The notes under the pieces are model-generated. The model saw only the letters and a program-made list of their open reading frames with translations. It did not search any database and was not told where the DNA came from. DNA of 64,000 nucleotides from Calothrix sp. NIES-4101 (GTDB lineage Bacteria; Cyanobacteriota; Cyanobacteriia; Cyanobacteriales; Nostocaceae). Numbering within the stretch: position 1 is the stretch's first letter; each line of letters opens with the position of its first letter. Both the position numbers and the translations under genes were made by a program. The stretch covers positions 434,001 through 498,000 of the forward strand of contig AP018280.1 in the NCBI GenBank assembly GCA_004296455.1, read 5' to 3'. This document shows, in pieces, positions 46,488 to 56,262 of this stretch.

Positions 46488-46741
46488 ATGGTTAATGCTG
46501 AATGTAAAAGAGGCAGGCAGCGAAAGGGGAAGGTAATTATTAATACTAGTACTTCCTTGATCATCGCCAATGCTCAGCAAACAATAACTAATCATCAATA
46601 ACCAATAACCAATAACCACCAACCGACTTGGCATGATATTCTGAAGTTTAATAGCCAGCTAGACTTCGATTTAATTGACATTGCCTGTTAATAAAACAGT
46701 TAAGCAGTTTTTGCAGTTGCTGGTAGTTAATATACTCGTAT
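46488..46741. other. Gap with short tandem repeats
   Basis: Bases about 46583-46620 carry several copies of the word CAATAACCAATAACCA. No gene was found. Confidence 0.4.
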
Positions 46742-47323
46742 ATGTCGGCTATGTATTCCTCACAATTTCCCGAAGACAATGATAAAGCTCAAGCTGGTTC
46801 CATCACTTTAACAGATGACCAAGGGCGATCGCTTGAATGTTATGTAGAGCATTCACTCTCGGTGGAAGGGCAAGAGTACGTTCTACTTCTTCCTGTAGAT
46901 TCTCCAGTGGAAATCTTTGCTTGGCAAGGTGACGATGAGGAAGAAGAAGCTATTTTGGTAGAAGATGACACCACCATCGAAGAAATTTTCCCCACCGCGC
47001 AAGCTGTACTCTCAGAACAAAATTTGGCGCTCAAAAATACTGCATACGCTCTGACGGTGGGAGGAGAACTACCACCTGTAGAAGAATCCGAACTCTTCAC
47101 TTTAGAAATTGAAGACGAAGACGCAGATTTAGAACCCGAACAATTGCAACTGCTTGCAACTTTCTATCACGAGGAGCAAGAATATGCAATTTACACGCCT
47201 TTAGACCCTCTACTATTCTTTGCACGGTTTACCAAATCAGGTCAACCAGAACTACTTTCTCCAGAGGAGTTTCGCAAAGTCCAACCACTTCTAGAAGAAC
47301 AATTGTTTAACGAGGTGGAATAG
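46742..47323 (+). CDS. DUF3727 family protein
   Basis: A conserved cyanobacterial and plastid protein of unknown function with 193 residues; an alternative start is 46751 (MYSSQF). It is very acidic. Two related halves each carry a DUF1292-like beta module: SITLTDDQGRSLECYVEHSL and YVLLLPVDSPVEIFAWQ, then LLATFYHEEQEYAIYTPLDP. The repeated plan and length agree with the family. It is downstream of ruvX on the same strand. Confidence 0.85.
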   Translation: MSAMYSSQFPEDNDKAQAGSITLTDDQGRSLECYVEHSLSVEGQEYVLLLPVDSPVEIFAWQGDDEEEEAILVEDDTTIEEIFPTAQAVLSEQNLALKNTAYALTVGGELPPVEESELFTLEIEDEDADLEPEQLQLLATFYHEEQEYAIYTPLDPLLFFARFTKSGQPELLSPEEFRKVQPLLEEQLFNEVE

Positions 47324-47692
47324 ATTTTGAGTTAATGGTTAATGGTGGAGGGAAGCAGGAATGGGGAAATAGGGGAAAAGAAGAAGTTTCCCAGGTTCCC
47401 GTTTTCCATTTCTTCTACAATGCCTATTAACCAATAACTACTATCAATTAGGTCATGAAAACAGAAAAAAGGTGGCAGCAGTTATTTTAGTTAGCTTGCT
47501 GCCTTTATTTTTGGCAATTTTCAGTGCTTCCGACTGGTATGGTGAAATTGGGCATTGGTATTTTCTGCATTGTCCTGATATTATCTTTCCCTAGCAACCT
47601 GTAGTGAAAAGTCGTTGCTCAAAAATAACTAGTATCTATGCCAATTTTCAACACCTGATACTTTATATCCAATTCGCCATTCCCCATTATTT
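47324..47692. other. Intergenic region after the DUF3727 gene
   Basis: Contains short repeats near 47335-47450 and a GC-rich hairpin (47474-47503, GGCAGCA / TGCTGCC) with a TTTATTTTT run after it, likely the terminator of the preceding gene. A possible 40-codon gene overlaps it (listed separately). Confidence 0.5.
47472..47594 (+). CDS. Possible 40-residue membrane peptide
   Basis: From GTG 47472 the frame reads AAVILVSLLPLFLAIFSASD, then WYGEIGHWYFLHCPDIIFP and a stop. One membrane helix is followed by an amphipathic aromatic tail, which looks like a real small membrane protein. The start coincides with the terminator-like hairpin at 47474-47503, and upstream Lys/Arg codons are in frame, so a longer start is possible. 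A chance frame is the alternative. Confidence 0.35.
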   Translation: MAAVILVSLLPLFLAIFSASDWYGEIGHWYFLHCPDIIFP

Positions 47693-48241
47693 ATGAACTG
47701 GAACGAACTTTTACAACCCGACTTGATTTTAGAAGCTTCGATATTAAATCTGACTCCCGATATTGTCCAGCAATACGAACTTAAAGGATTGGTGCTGGAT
47801 GTTGATGAAACTTTAGTGCCTTTTAATGCAGTTGATGCTTCATCCGAACTACAAGACTGGGTAAAGCAGATGCGCGAAGTTGTTTCCCTATGGCTGGTTA
47901 GCAATAATATCAGTGAAGTCAGAATTGGCAATATTGCTCGTTCTTTGGATTTACCCTACTACCTTGGTGCCGCCAAACCATCACGTCGTAAAATCCGCGC
48001 AGCTGTGGAACAAATGAATTTACCAGCAAATGAAGTTGGCATGGTTGGTGACAGATTATTCACTGATGTCCTCGCTGGCAATCGCTTAGATATGTTTACA
48101 ATTCTTGTAGAACCCATTGTACACGCTGACGTAGCAATGCGATCGCACCCCATTCGTAATTTTGAAGTCTGGATTTCCGAGATTTTAGGAGCTACAATTA
48201 ACCCAAAGAAACAACGCTTTACAAAAATCCACAAAGATTAG
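47693..48241 (+). CDS. YqeG family HAD phosphatase
   Basis: HAD-superfamily phosphatase of the YqeG/IIIA type, 182 residues; its substrate is not known with certainty (plant relatives act on phosphatidylglycerophosphate). Motif I is in LVLDVDETLVPF (near residue 38), motif II in WLVSNN (about 72-77), the Lys in GAAKPSRRKI, and motif III in MVGDRLFTDVLAGN. The start ATG 47693 (MNWNELLQPDLI) is the usual one. It has no membrane segment. Confidence 0.9.
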   Translation: MNWNELLQPDLILEASILNLTPDIVQQYELKGLVLDVDETLVPFNAVDASSELQDWVKQMREVVSLWLVSNNISEVRIGNIARSLDLPYYLGAAKPSRRKIRAAVEQMNLPANEVGMVGDRLFTDVLAGNRLDMFTILVEPIVHADVAMRSHPIRNFEVWISEILGATINPKKQRFTKIHKD

Positions 48242-48377
48242 TAAACCTTGAAAAGATTAAATCTAAAGAAATAATTAAAAAATATTTGTTAGATAAAAAA
48301 ATCAGAGATTATAAGATCAATAAGATGGGGTAAGCAAATTAAATACCCTAGTAATAGCAATCACTTATAAATCCTGT

Positions 48378-48417
48378 AAAGCGTCAGACCTTACCATATT
48401 AAAGGTTTTGGCGCTTT
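48378..48417 (+). terminator. Terminator after the yqeG-type gene
   Basis: Inverted arms AAAGCGTCAGACCTT and AAAGGTTTTGGCGCTTT with G-T pairs form a stem around an 8-base loop, followed by ATTAATTT. It lies 137 bases past the stop. The rest of 48242-48574 is AT-rich without a gene. Confidence 0.65.
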
Positions 48418-48574
48418 ATTAATTTGGCGATGCTGAATATTGAGTAGTTGGAAATAAGTGAAAGATGCTAAGTAAGTGGAGAACAAAAATTCACAATTGA
48501 AAGTGTTGTTGTCAAACTGCTTCTAGAAGTAGTCTGACTATAATACTCAGCACTTAGTAATTACTACTTCGCCA

Positions 48575-49681
48575 ATGCAGACTATCGTCGTTAAAATCGG
48601 AACTTCCAGCCTTACCCAACCAGAAACCGGACTACTAGCATTATCTGCGATCGCAGCATTAGCGGAAACCCTATCCCATCTACGCAGACTGGGAAATCGG
48701 ATTATTTTAGTTTCATCGGGAGCTGTGGGAGTTGGCTGTGCCAGGTTGGGGTTAACAGAACGTCCAAAAAATATAGCCCTCAAACAAGCAGTTGCAGCAG
48801 TCGGGCAAGGGCGGTTAATGCGGGTTTACGACGATTTATTTACAACCCTACAACAACCCATCGCCCAAGTATTGCTTACCCGTAGCGACTTGGTACAGCG
48901 CAGCCACTATTTAAATGTTTACAATACCTTTCGGGAATTATTGGAACTTGGAGTCATCCCGATTGTCAACGAAAACGATACCGTTGCCGTCGAGGAACTC
49001 AAATTTGGCGATAACGACACACTTTCAGCATTAGTTGCCAGTTTAGTCGAGGCTAATTGGTTATTTCTCATGACCGATGTAGACCGATTGTACTCCGCAG
49101 ACCCACGTTCTGTTCCCGATGCCAAACCCATCACCCTAGTCAGTAGCATCAAGGAACTCGCAGAAATGCAAGTAAAAACGGGTTCCCAGGGTTCGCAATG
49201 GGGAACTGGGGGGATGATGACAAAAATATCTGCTGCTCGCATTGCTGTTGCTGCGGGGGTTCGCACTGTCATTACCGAGGGTAAATATCCCCGCAATATC
49301 GAAAAAATCATCAACGGGGAACCTTTAGGTACTCACTTTGCGCCTCAACCCGAACCAACATCTGCACGCAAACGTTGGATAGCCTATGGTTTGGTTCCTG
49401 TAGGTAAATTGTACTTGGATCATGGAGCTGCGATCGCAATTTCTGATGGTGGCAAATCTTTATTAGCTGCGGGAATTATATTAGTTGAAGGCGAATTTGA
49501 TACCCAAGCAGCAGTAAGTATTTTTGATCGTCAAGGAAATGAAATTGCGCGGGGTTTAGTAAATTATAGTAGTGAAGAATTACAAAAGATTCGCGGACGA
49601 CATTCACGGGAGATTTGCGAGATTTTAGGTTATGCAGGTGTGGAAACAGTTGTACATCGTGATAATTTAGTTTTGGTTTAG
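48575..49681 (+). CDS. proB: Glutamate 5-kinase
   Basis: ProB phosphorylates glutamate to glutamyl-5-phosphate, the first step of proline synthesis. It has 368 residues. An amino acid kinase domain (about 1-250) begins [17 protein letters not shown] and contains [19 protein letters not shown]-type sequence, [14 protein letters not shown] and [24 protein letters not shown] domain (about 275-365, [20 protein letters not shown]) follows, as in full-length ProB. The start ATG 48575 is the first in frame. The ProA partner is not adjacent. Confidence 0.95.
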   Translation: MQTIVVKIGTSSLTQPETGLLALSAIAALAETLSHLRRLGNRIILVSSGAVGVGCARLGLTERPKNIALKQAVAAVGQGRLMRVYDDLFTTLQQPIAQVLLTRSDLVQRSHYLNVYNTFRELLELGVIPIVNENDTVAVEELKFGDNDTLSALVASLVEANWLFLMTDVDRLYSADPRSVPDAKPITLVSSIKELAEMQVKTGSQGSQWGTGGMMTKISAARIAVAAGVRTVITEGKYPRNIEKIINGEPLGTHFAPQPEPTSARKRWIAYGLVPVGKLYLDHGAAIAISDGGKSLLAAGIILVEGEFDTQAAVSIFDRQGNEIARGLVNYSSEELQKIRGRHSREICEILGYAGVETVVHRDNLVLV

Positions 49682-49795
49682 AAATGATTTATGGGCACAA
49701 GTTAAGTTAATTTTTTGTTACATGGCAATGACTTTTTACACTTACTTAATATCTAGATTAAAATTAGATAAAATCTCGTAAAAAACATCAAAATC

Positions 49796-50656
49796 ATGAA
49801 AAAAAATCTGTTTTTACCCAGTGGCGTTTTAATTGCTCTTGTATCACTTACAGGTTGTGCAGAAACAAGTTCAATTAATTCTAGTACTAATAATGCGGCT
49901 AGTATATCTCCAAGTGTAACTTCGACTGCTGATGTGGCAGCACCAGTTACAGTAACTCCCGTATCTCAAACATCACCAACACAATTAGCCGACAAACAAA
50001 CAGTTAAAAAACTAGCTCCTGGTACATACTGCTATTCAGCTAAAACAAACACACTTGATGCACAAGCAACAGTAAAGATTAGCTCTACTAACAAAATTAA
50101 TGGGACTGTGCAAGCAACGATTCAAAACCCTGCTGAGAGTTATTACACTTCTTATAATCAAACTGTGATGGGAGATTTAGTTGGAGATAAAGCTAAACTT
50201 AAAATTGTTACCAAGATTGAAAACGACACTCAAAATAGACAAGAAACTTGGACAATTACTGAGTCTAATTTGAATAATGGTAGAGAATCTTTCACTAAAG
50301 TTAATTGTACCGATATTCTCTCTATCTCTTATGAAGATAAGGCAACGGCAGTCACCAAAAAACCTGTACGGGTAAAGTTTAATCCCGGTGCTAACTCAAC
50401 TACAATCAAAAATTCTGTCATCAGAGGTGAGCGTGACACTTATTTAGTCGGTGCCAAGTCGGGACAGCAAATGACTATAAAAATTACTTCTTTGGAAAAT
50501 AATGCTGTATTTGATTTCATTGCGCCCGACGGTAAAATAATCAAAACGGAATTAACTAATTGGAGTGGAAAACTGCCAAAAAATGGAGATTATCGGGTTA
50601 TTGTTGGTGGAACTCGTGGTAATGCGTCCTATGAATTAACTCTGCAAATTAAATAA
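49796..50656 (+). CDS. Putative lipoprotein with a C-terminal PPC-like domain
   Basis: The signal peptide MKKNLFLPSGVLIALVSLTGC has the lipobox LTGC, so the protein should be anchored in a membrane through Cys 21. A Ser/Thr/Ala-rich linker leads to a beta domain (residues about 75-175, GTYCYSAKTNTLDAQATVKI). A last domain follows (about 190-286, NSTTIKNSVIRGERDTYLVG to ASYELTLQI) that resembles the pre-peptidase C-terminal beta-sandwich. Function is unknown. It has 286 residues. Confidence 0.85.
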   Translation: MKKNLFLPSGVLIALVSLTGCAETSSINSSTNNAASISPSVTSTADVAAPVTVTPVSQTSPTQLADKQTVKKLAPGTYCYSAKTNTLDAQATVKISSTNKINGTVQATIQNPAESYYTSYNQTVMGDLVGDKAKLKIVTKIENDTQNRQETWTITESNLNNGRESFTKVNCTDILSISYEDKATAVTKKPVRVKFNPGANSTTIKNSVIRGERDTYLVGAKSGQQMTIKITSLENNAVFDFIAPDGKIIKTELTNWSGKLPKNGDYRVIVGGTRGNASYELTLQIK

Positions 50657-50895
50657 TCACTAAATAATCAATACTAATCTTCTCAAATACGATATTAAAT
50701 TAGAGGAATTTTTGAATTTTATTGATTGAGTTGTTCGCAGTTTCAAACCACGTATTAATTGTCTGATTACAACCATTTATCCTCACATTTGAAATTAAGT
50801 TTAGCTAATTCAGCGACCATTAATTTATCTCCATGTTTCTTTGTTGCCCCATGTCCACATCAATTTGCTCGTAGTTATTTAGGTGAACCTGATTA

Positions 50896-51114
50896 TTACT
50901 TCTTGACTAACTCAAATTCATGTGTCATCAGCGATAGCACTATCTTTTCTGATACAACTTCTATCAACCAACGCCCGCTAATTTCATCATTTGCCAACAC
51001 CTCCTCACCACAAACAACACCTAACTTTCCAGCTGCGTATTCTGGACTAATAATGAGGACCTCATCTCCTATTTGTGGTGTATTTAACTTGTTCAATACC
51101 TTCCCCTCAACCAA
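50896..51114 (-). CDS. Small SH3/KOW-like protein of unknown function
   Basis: A 72-residue protein on the minus strand. The strand pattern IGDEVLIISPEYAAGKLGVV, then RWLIEVVSEKIVLSLMTHEF is like a small beta-barrel with a KOW-like turn (Gly-Lys-x-Gly). This reading is more protein-like than the overlapping plus-strand frame at 50759-51136, which is Ser/Thr-rich and lacks structure. No partner gene is near. Confidence 0.55.
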   Translation of the reverse strand: MVEGKVLNKLNTPQIGDEVLIISPEYAAGKLGVVCGEEVLANDEISGRWLIEVVSEKIVLSLMTHEFELVKK

Positions 51115-51267
51115 ATATTTGCAATGGAATAATTAGATACACATAAAATTAATTATCTCATAACCTTACCTTAACCAAAACAGTACAACACCTCCGTAGA
51201 AGTTGCTGTTGCGATCGCAGTTGCAATTAAAGCATGTCTTTATGGAAATGATTATTTTTATCTTAGA

Positions 51268-53040
51268 TTAACTTTTCTGCCAAATTTTGATTGTTTTGTC
51301 TAAACTGGCACTTACCAGCATTTCCCCGGAAACAGTGAAAGTCACTGCGGTGACAGCACGAGAATGCCCAGTAAAGGTAGCCAGTGACTCACCCGTATCA
51401 ACATCCCACAGTTTAATCGTTTTATCCACACTACCACTAGCAATAATCTTGCCATCAGGACTAATATTGACGGCTAAAACTCCGTCACGATGTCCTTTGA
51501 GAGTTTTAATTAGGTTTCCAGTTTCCCAATCCCAAATTTTGATCGTTTTGTCCATGCTGCCGCTCACGACAAATTTACCATCTGGGCTAAAACGCAGAGA
51601 AGTCACAACATGGGAATGGGCTGTAAAGGAGTACAGCATTTCAGTCTTAATCCTCGTAGTTGTATCGTCACAAGCAACTCGCCAAACTTTGATTTTGCGG
51701 TAGCTCCCAGCGACGAGGACTTGACCATCTTGGCTTAATTCTAATGTGTGAGGTACAGTATCATCCAGCGAAAGAGTGAGGACAACTTTGCGAGCAGTTA
51801 AATCCCAAAAAAGGATTTTGCGATCATCTCCACCTGTAATGATCATTCTGCGATCGGGAGTAGCAGCGACACACCGCACCATCCCATTATGTTTGTGCAA
51901 AATATCGATTAAATCGCTAGCACCGACATGCCAAAGTTTAATAGTAGAATCTGCGCCACCACTAACGATGATTTGACCATCTGGAGTAAATGCTAGTGAG
52001 TTAACTTCATCCACCAATCCAGACTTACTCCACGGGTATTCTGAGAGCGTACTAACTAACTGACCTCTGGTTAAATCCCACAACTTTGTTTCGCCTCTGC
52101 TGGCGCTAGCGAGTATCTGTGAGGTTGTAATCGTGCTATTCGCGGGACTAAACGCTAGACAATTTATACCTCTGCTATGACCGCGCAAAGTTTGCCAACA
52201 TTCCCAGTCACCAATTAAGGATTTTAGTGGATGTTCTGGTGCTAGAGTCTTAATTGTCTCTGGCATCATTATTTCTTCAATTTTGATGACTTCATATGTG
52301 GCTTCATCGGGTTTATGGGTAAATCGCTCGAAATACCAATTTAAACCACCTGAATAGAGTAATTGACTGGGAATAACTGATTGCTTGGGTTCGCTTAACT
52401 CAGTCATGTTAGTGGGTAAAAAGCCTGCTATTACTACTTGTTTTTCATATCCACGTTTACCTGTAAATGGATAAAACAAGCATAGAAAAATAATAATTTG
52501 ATGATTGGCGAGGTCATCTTGAGTTACAGTCCAGCTAATTTTATCTTTTTTAATACTATTAAAACTTTCCCCGTCAGATACATTCACTTGAATATTTACT
52601 TGCTGATTACTCGTTAGAGAGTAAGAAAATTTACTTTCACTACTTAAATTACCCTCCTCATCAAGCAGCATATTTTGCAATACATCTTGTGGCAGTTTTT
52701 TTACTAACCTACCAAAGCGATCGCGAATGACTAGCTCGACAATTTGTTCACGCACAAGGTAATCTTCAGCTTGTTGTTGAAAATAGATCGGGAAGGGTAT
52801 AGTCCAGTCAGGAGGTTCTGGGTATTCTGGGGGTTCAGGAGGTGGTGTTTTTGCTAAAAATTCGGCTTTTGCGCGAGCATTTTCCAGTAATTTGGTAAGC
52901 GTCTCCCCCCAAAACGTGATTATTTCACTGTGACAGCCTTTCACAGTACTTTCCAATAAAGAAACATCATAAGTTTTAGGTTTTTTCGCCCGTTGGAGAA
53001 AATCATTTTGTTGTGATTTGAGCAATTTAATCCAATCCAT
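51268..53040 (-). CDS. WD40 repeat protein with an N-terminal unknown domain
   Basis: A protein of 590 residues. Residues 1-280 form a non-repeat region with a Pro-rich stretch (PPPEPPEYPEPPDWTIPFPI) and no recognised domain. From about residue 285 seven WD40 repeats can be counted, enough for one full propeller: HSRGINCLAFSP, EVNSLAFTPDGQIIVSGG, MVRCVAATPDRRMIITGG, a divergent fourth, VVTSLRFSPDGKFVVSGS, VLAVNISPDGKIIASGS and AVTAVTFTVSGEMLVSAS. Such proteins act as interaction scaffolds. No kinase or protease domain is fused. Confidence 0.88.
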   Translation of the reverse strand: MDWIKLLKSQQNDFLQRAKKPKTYDVSLLESTVKGCHSEIITFWGETLTKLLENARAKAEFLAKTPPPEPPEYPEPPDWTIPFPIYFQQQAEDYLVREQIVELVIRDRFGRLVKKLPQDVLQNMLLDEEGNLSSESKFSYSLTSNQQVNIQVNVSDGESFNSIKKDKISWTVTQDDLANHQIIIFLCLFYPFTGKRGYEKQVVIAGFLPTNMTELSEPKQSVIPSQLLYSGGLNWYFERFTHKPDEATYEVIKIEEIMMPETIKTLAPEHPLKSLIGDWECWQTLRGHSRGINCLAFSPANSTITTSQILASASRGETKLWDLTRGQLVSTLSEYPWSKSGLVDEVNSLAFTPDGQIIVSGGADSTIKLWHVGASDLIDILHKHNGMVRCVAATPDRRMIITGGDDRKILFWDLTARKVVLTLSLDDTVPHTLELSQDGQVLVAGSYRKIKVWRVACDDTTTRIKTEMLYSFTAHSHVVTSLRFSPDGKFVVSGSMDKTIKIWDWETGNLIKTLKGHRDGVLAVNISPDGKIIASGSVDKTIKLWDVDTGESLATFTGHSRAVTAVTFTVSGEMLVSASLDKTIKIWQKS

Positions 53041-53517
53041 GTGCTTACTCTCACGCGCACTCTTGCCTACTTAGGTTAAAGTATACGAAGCAACTTTTAT
53101 ATTTTATAAACTGTAGTAAATCTATCATTCAGTAAGAATATTTTATTTAGTAACATAACTTACAAAAAAAATAAAAATAATTGTTATAGTATTATTCATC
53201 TTTAAAACTGGCAATTTCATCGGGAAATTTATTCTAGCGGAAGAAAACAAGAAGATAATGTTTTTGGCAGGCATTCTGATCAGTTTTATAGAGATTGTTT
53301 TGTAGTTGTAATTGTGCGATTCTGATACAAGAAATATATCCCCAACTTTTCCGGAAAGTTGAGGATGTGGAGTAGTTGATTAAACCAGCAACAGGGTGCA
53401 GGAATTCTAAATAATTATCTTGTCAATAATAATGAACCACACCGTTAGTCGTTTCCATATCTGCATTAATCACTCAACATCTCTCTAAAACTCTAGGCTA
53501 GTATAATCAAAATCAAC
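53041..53517. other. Intergenic region with an inverted repeat
   Basis: About 480 AT-rich bases. Bases 53343-53361 form CAACTTT-(5)-AAAGTTG, possibly the terminator of the DUF2141 gene, 157 bases past its stop. No other structure or gene was seen. Confidence 0.4.
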
Positions 53518-53982
53518 TCATCGACCCAAAAAATACTGCAACTGAATTTGAATATTTGTACTGGAACCAGCAACTAAGACCGCCGAATCACCAAATTTAG
53601 GTGGACCAGTGCGAATCGCGGGGTTATTAGAAAATCCAAAGCCCTCAGTAGGAATACCTAATACATTTTTGTTGAGAACTCCATCATTATTGGTATCGTG
53701 AATTACAGCAACGGCATAGTTACCTGCTTTGAGATTGGGAATACTGATTCTTTCTGGTCTTGCTGTTAGTTTGACGCATCGCGCCTGCACTGCGCTTTTC
53801 CCGTTATCAGGAAATCCTTTATTGCTGGCAAAAAGGCTGAAGCAAACTTGCCCTTTTTGGTTTTTTAGCCCATCAACTTCAATATTTAGGTTCCCCTGAA
53901 AACTAGCAAGTGTCCGTGGTGAAAAAGTAATGATTCCGATAATACTACTAAGGAAATAGATCGCTTGTATACTTCGTTTCAC
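53518..53982 (-). CDS. DUF2141 family secreted protein
   Basis: A 154-residue protein from GTG 53982 (MKRSIQAIYFLSSIIGIITF), which has an AGGAG box eight bases upstream; the first in-frame ATG is 54015. A signal peptide (about 1-27) precedes the DUF2141 beta-sandwich: LNIEVDGLKNQKGQVCFSLF, then AVIHDTNNDGVLNKNVLGIP and EGFGFSNN. The Asp-rich DTNNDGVLN loop is typical of the family and may bind calcium. Function is unknown. Confidence 0.85.
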   Translation of the reverse strand: MKRSIQAIYFLSSIIGIITFSPRTLASFQGNLNIEVDGLKNQKGQVCFSLFASNKGFPDNGKSAVQARCVKLTARPERISIPNLKAGNYAVAVIHDTNNDGVLNKNVLGIPTEGFGFSNNPAIRTGPPKFGDSAVLVAGSSTNIQIQLQYFLGR

Positions 53983-54414
53983 AGTGATATCTCCTGTTAC
54001 TAAAATTAACTTCACAAATCGTTATTTTATGATAGTGATGGTCAAAATTACCAGAGAAAATCACACATTCCAGAAAATTTCGGAATTGGTAATTTCATCC
54101 ATTCCATAACTTTTAGTCTTAACGAGGAAAAATTTAGCGATCGCACTAGCAAAATGGATAAAATTTGCCAAAATCAGCATCAATAAAACTGTTAACCAAA
54201 GATAATGACAAAATTGAGTGGATAGTAAGGAAAATAACGATTACAGTGGACTCGACAGCCAAGCGACTCGCTAAGTTCCCCACCTCCAAGGAACCCAGCT
54301 TTCTCCTGACAAAAATTAGCTTAATACTCAGTTTATAAATGCTTTCAGATGATAAATCTGCACCAAAACCACTTAACATTAATTTAAACAACTGCTTTCT
54401 ATCTTCCCAGGTTC
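53983..54414. promoter_or_regulatory. Divergent region between the DUF2141 gene and rca
   Basis: About 430 bases holding promoters for both genes. An 81-codon frame on the minus strand at 54146-54391 is not convincing, having no family resemblance. No known operator was recognised. Confidence 0.35.
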
Positions 54415-55698
54415 ATGGCTTACTACATTGCTCCCAGCTTTCTCGATAAACTAGCTGTCCACATTACCAAAAATTTTTTGAATTTACCCGGTGTGCGTGT
54501 TCCCCTAATTTTAGGAGTTCACGGGCGCAAAGGAGAAGGAAAATCATTTCAATGCGAGTTAGTGTTTGAGCGAATGGGGATAGAAGTCACCCTCATTTCC
54601 GGTGGTGAGTTAGAAAGTCCCGACGCAGGCGATCCAGCCAGATTAATTCGTTTACGGTATCGGGAAACTGCGGAATTAATCAAGGTGCGCGGGAAAATGT
54701 GCGTGCTGATGATTAATGATTTGGATGCGGGTGCAGGACGCTTTGATGAGGGCACACAGTACACCGTCAATACCCAGTTGGTAAATGCGACATTGATGAA
54801 TATAGCGGACAATCCCACCGACGTGCAGTTACCTGGGAGTTATGATTCAACACCATTGCATCGCGTACCCATTATCGTCACAGGTAATGATTTTTCGACG
54901 TTATACGCACCATTAATTCGTGACGGACGGATGGAAAAATTTTACTGGCAACCCGATCGCGATGATAAAGTTGGGATTGTGGAAGGGATTTTTGCTGAAG
55001 ATAATTTGTCGCGTCGGGACATCGAACAGTTTGTGGATACTTTCCCCAATCAGTCGATCGACTTTTACAGTGCATTGCGATCGCGTATTTATGATGAACA
55101 AATCCGCCATTTTATTCACCAAGTCGGTTTTGAGCGTGTTTCCCAATTGGTAGTTAACAGTGTAGATGGGCCACCACAATTTCAAAAACCATCATTCAAG
55201 CTGCCTTATCTAATTGAGATGGGTAACTTTATGGTGGGAGAACAGCAGCGAGTTGAAAATTCTCAATTAGTCGAAGAATATAATCGCAGTTTATATGTGC
55301 GGAAATCAAAGCCTACGCCCACAACAGTAGAGACTACAAATTATCCCCATCAGAGTGAAAATGGTTCGCCAACAGTAGATTCAAAAAATGCATATTACAA
55401 ATCTTACTCATCCAGTTCTCATTTAAACTTAGAAACTCAAGAACAAGTCCGACAAATACTATCACAGGGTTACAAAATCGGTATAGAACATGTCGATGAA
55501 AGACGTTTCCGTACAGGTGCTTGGCAAAGTTGCGCGGTTGGGGAAATCAATGGTGAATCTGATGCCATTTCGACTTTAGAATCTTGTTTGAATGATTATT
55601 CTGGGGAATACGTGCGTTTGGTCGGTATTGACTCAAAAGCAAAAAAACGGGTGGTGGAAACAATTATTCAGCGTCCTAATGGGAAAGCAAATAATTAG
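54415..55698 (+). CDS. rca: Rubisco activase with a C-terminal RbcS-like (SSUL) domain
   Basis: Rca is a hexameric AAA+ motor that remodels inhibited Rubisco; in cyanobacteria the SSUL domain docks it in carboxysomes. It has 427 residues. The AAA+ part (1-290) starts MAYYIAPSFLDKLAVHITKN and holds the Walker A variant GVHGRKGEGKS, Walker B VLMINDLDAGAGR and TLYAPLIRDGRMEKFYW. A disordered linker (about 295-345) leads to the SSUL domain (about 345-420, LETQEQVRQILSQGYKIGIE to YVRLVGIDSKAKKRV). The gene is not next to rbcL or rbcS here. Confidence 0.95.
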   Translation: MAYYIAPSFLDKLAVHITKNFLNLPGVRVPLILGVHGRKGEGKSFQCELVFERMGIEVTLISGGELESPDAGDPARLIRLRYRETAELIKVRGKMCVLMINDLDAGAGRFDEGTQYTVNTQLVNATLMNIADNPTDVQLPGSYDSTPLHRVPIIVTGNDFSTLYAPLIRDGRMEKFYWQPDRDDKVGIVEGIFAEDNLSRRDIEQFVDTFPNQSIDFYSALRSRIYDEQIRHFIHQVGFERVSQLVVNSVDGPPQFQKPSFKLPYLIEMGNFMVGEQQRVENSQLVEEYNRSLYVRKSKPTPTTVETTNYPHQSENGSPTVDSKNAYYKSYSSSSHLNLETQEQVRQILSQGYKIGIEHVDERRFRTGAWQSCAVGEINGESDAISTLESCLNDYSGEYVRLVGIDSKAKKRVVETIIQRPNGKANN

Positions 55699-55713
55699 CT
55701 AAAAGAGCAAAAT

Positions 55714-55737
55714 AGAGGCGTTACAAATAACGTCTCT
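55714..55737. terminator. Hairpin after rca
   Basis: AGAGGCGTTA, CAAA and TAACGTCTCT form a 10-bp stem with one G-T pair, 16 bases after the rca stop. It resembles the hairpin after pilT and is probably a member of the same dispersed palindrome family used as a transcript end. Confidence 0.6.
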
Positions 55738-55866
55738 AGTAAATGAAAATTTCAGAAATTGTATGATTTTTGTATAATTGTTTAAGGACGATTTAGGAAT
55801 TTAGATGAAATTATTCCATTACTCAACAACGCCAATATTCCCTTTTTCCTAACAGTTGGCATTCAT

Positions 55867-56133
55867 CTACTGCTCTCGATTGCCACCCGTAATATTGAAA
55901 TCTTTAGAGCAAATACCTAAAGCTGCAAGCCCACCAGATGTAATATATCTGGATACCTGAACTAAAGGAGCTTGTTCTCCACCAAAAGTACTGGGAGAGA
56001 AGGCAACAAAGCCAGTAAATGAAAGAGTAATACCAATCGCGGTGGTTTTCCAGTTCTTCACGAATGCTTTGGATGCAACTGCTGATTCTTCGTGAGATTG
56101 AGATATTGAAGAAGATTTTGTTGAGTCTGACAT
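55867..56133 (-). CDS. Small holin-like membrane protein, tandem copy 1
   Basis: An 88-residue protein nearly repeated at 56263-56550. A Ser/Gln-rich N-tail is followed by KNWKTTAIGITLSFTGFVAF, a region SPSTFGGEQAPLVQVSRYIT, then SGGLAALGICSKDFNITGG. The pattern WKTT-hydrophobic ... SGGLAALG-KD-NxTGG is like small phage holin-type membrane proteins, but no endolysin or other phage gene is nearby. It is convergent to rca. Function is unknown. Confidence 0.7.
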   Translation of the reverse strand: MSDSTKSSSISQSHEESAVASKAFVKNWKTTAIGITLSFTGFVAFSPSTFGGEQAPLVQVSRYITSGGLAALGICSKDFNITGGNREQ

Positions 56134-56262
56134 GAGTTAAATTCCTTTGAGCGCGAGTTTTTATATTGAATAGTAAGTAAATGCTGAAGTAGATGCTAAA
56201 TATATATATAGGTATAGGTATGTATAGATATCGCCTAAAACTTTTATGCGGTCAAGTTTGAC

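Noticed and set aside
50759-51136. A 125-codon plus-strand frame
   Set aside because: Ser/Thr/Pro-rich shadow opposite the better minus-strand protein at 50896-51114.
54146-54391. An 81-codon minus-strand frame upstream of rca
   Set aside because: Low-complexity residues, no start signal; it lies in the divergent promoter region.
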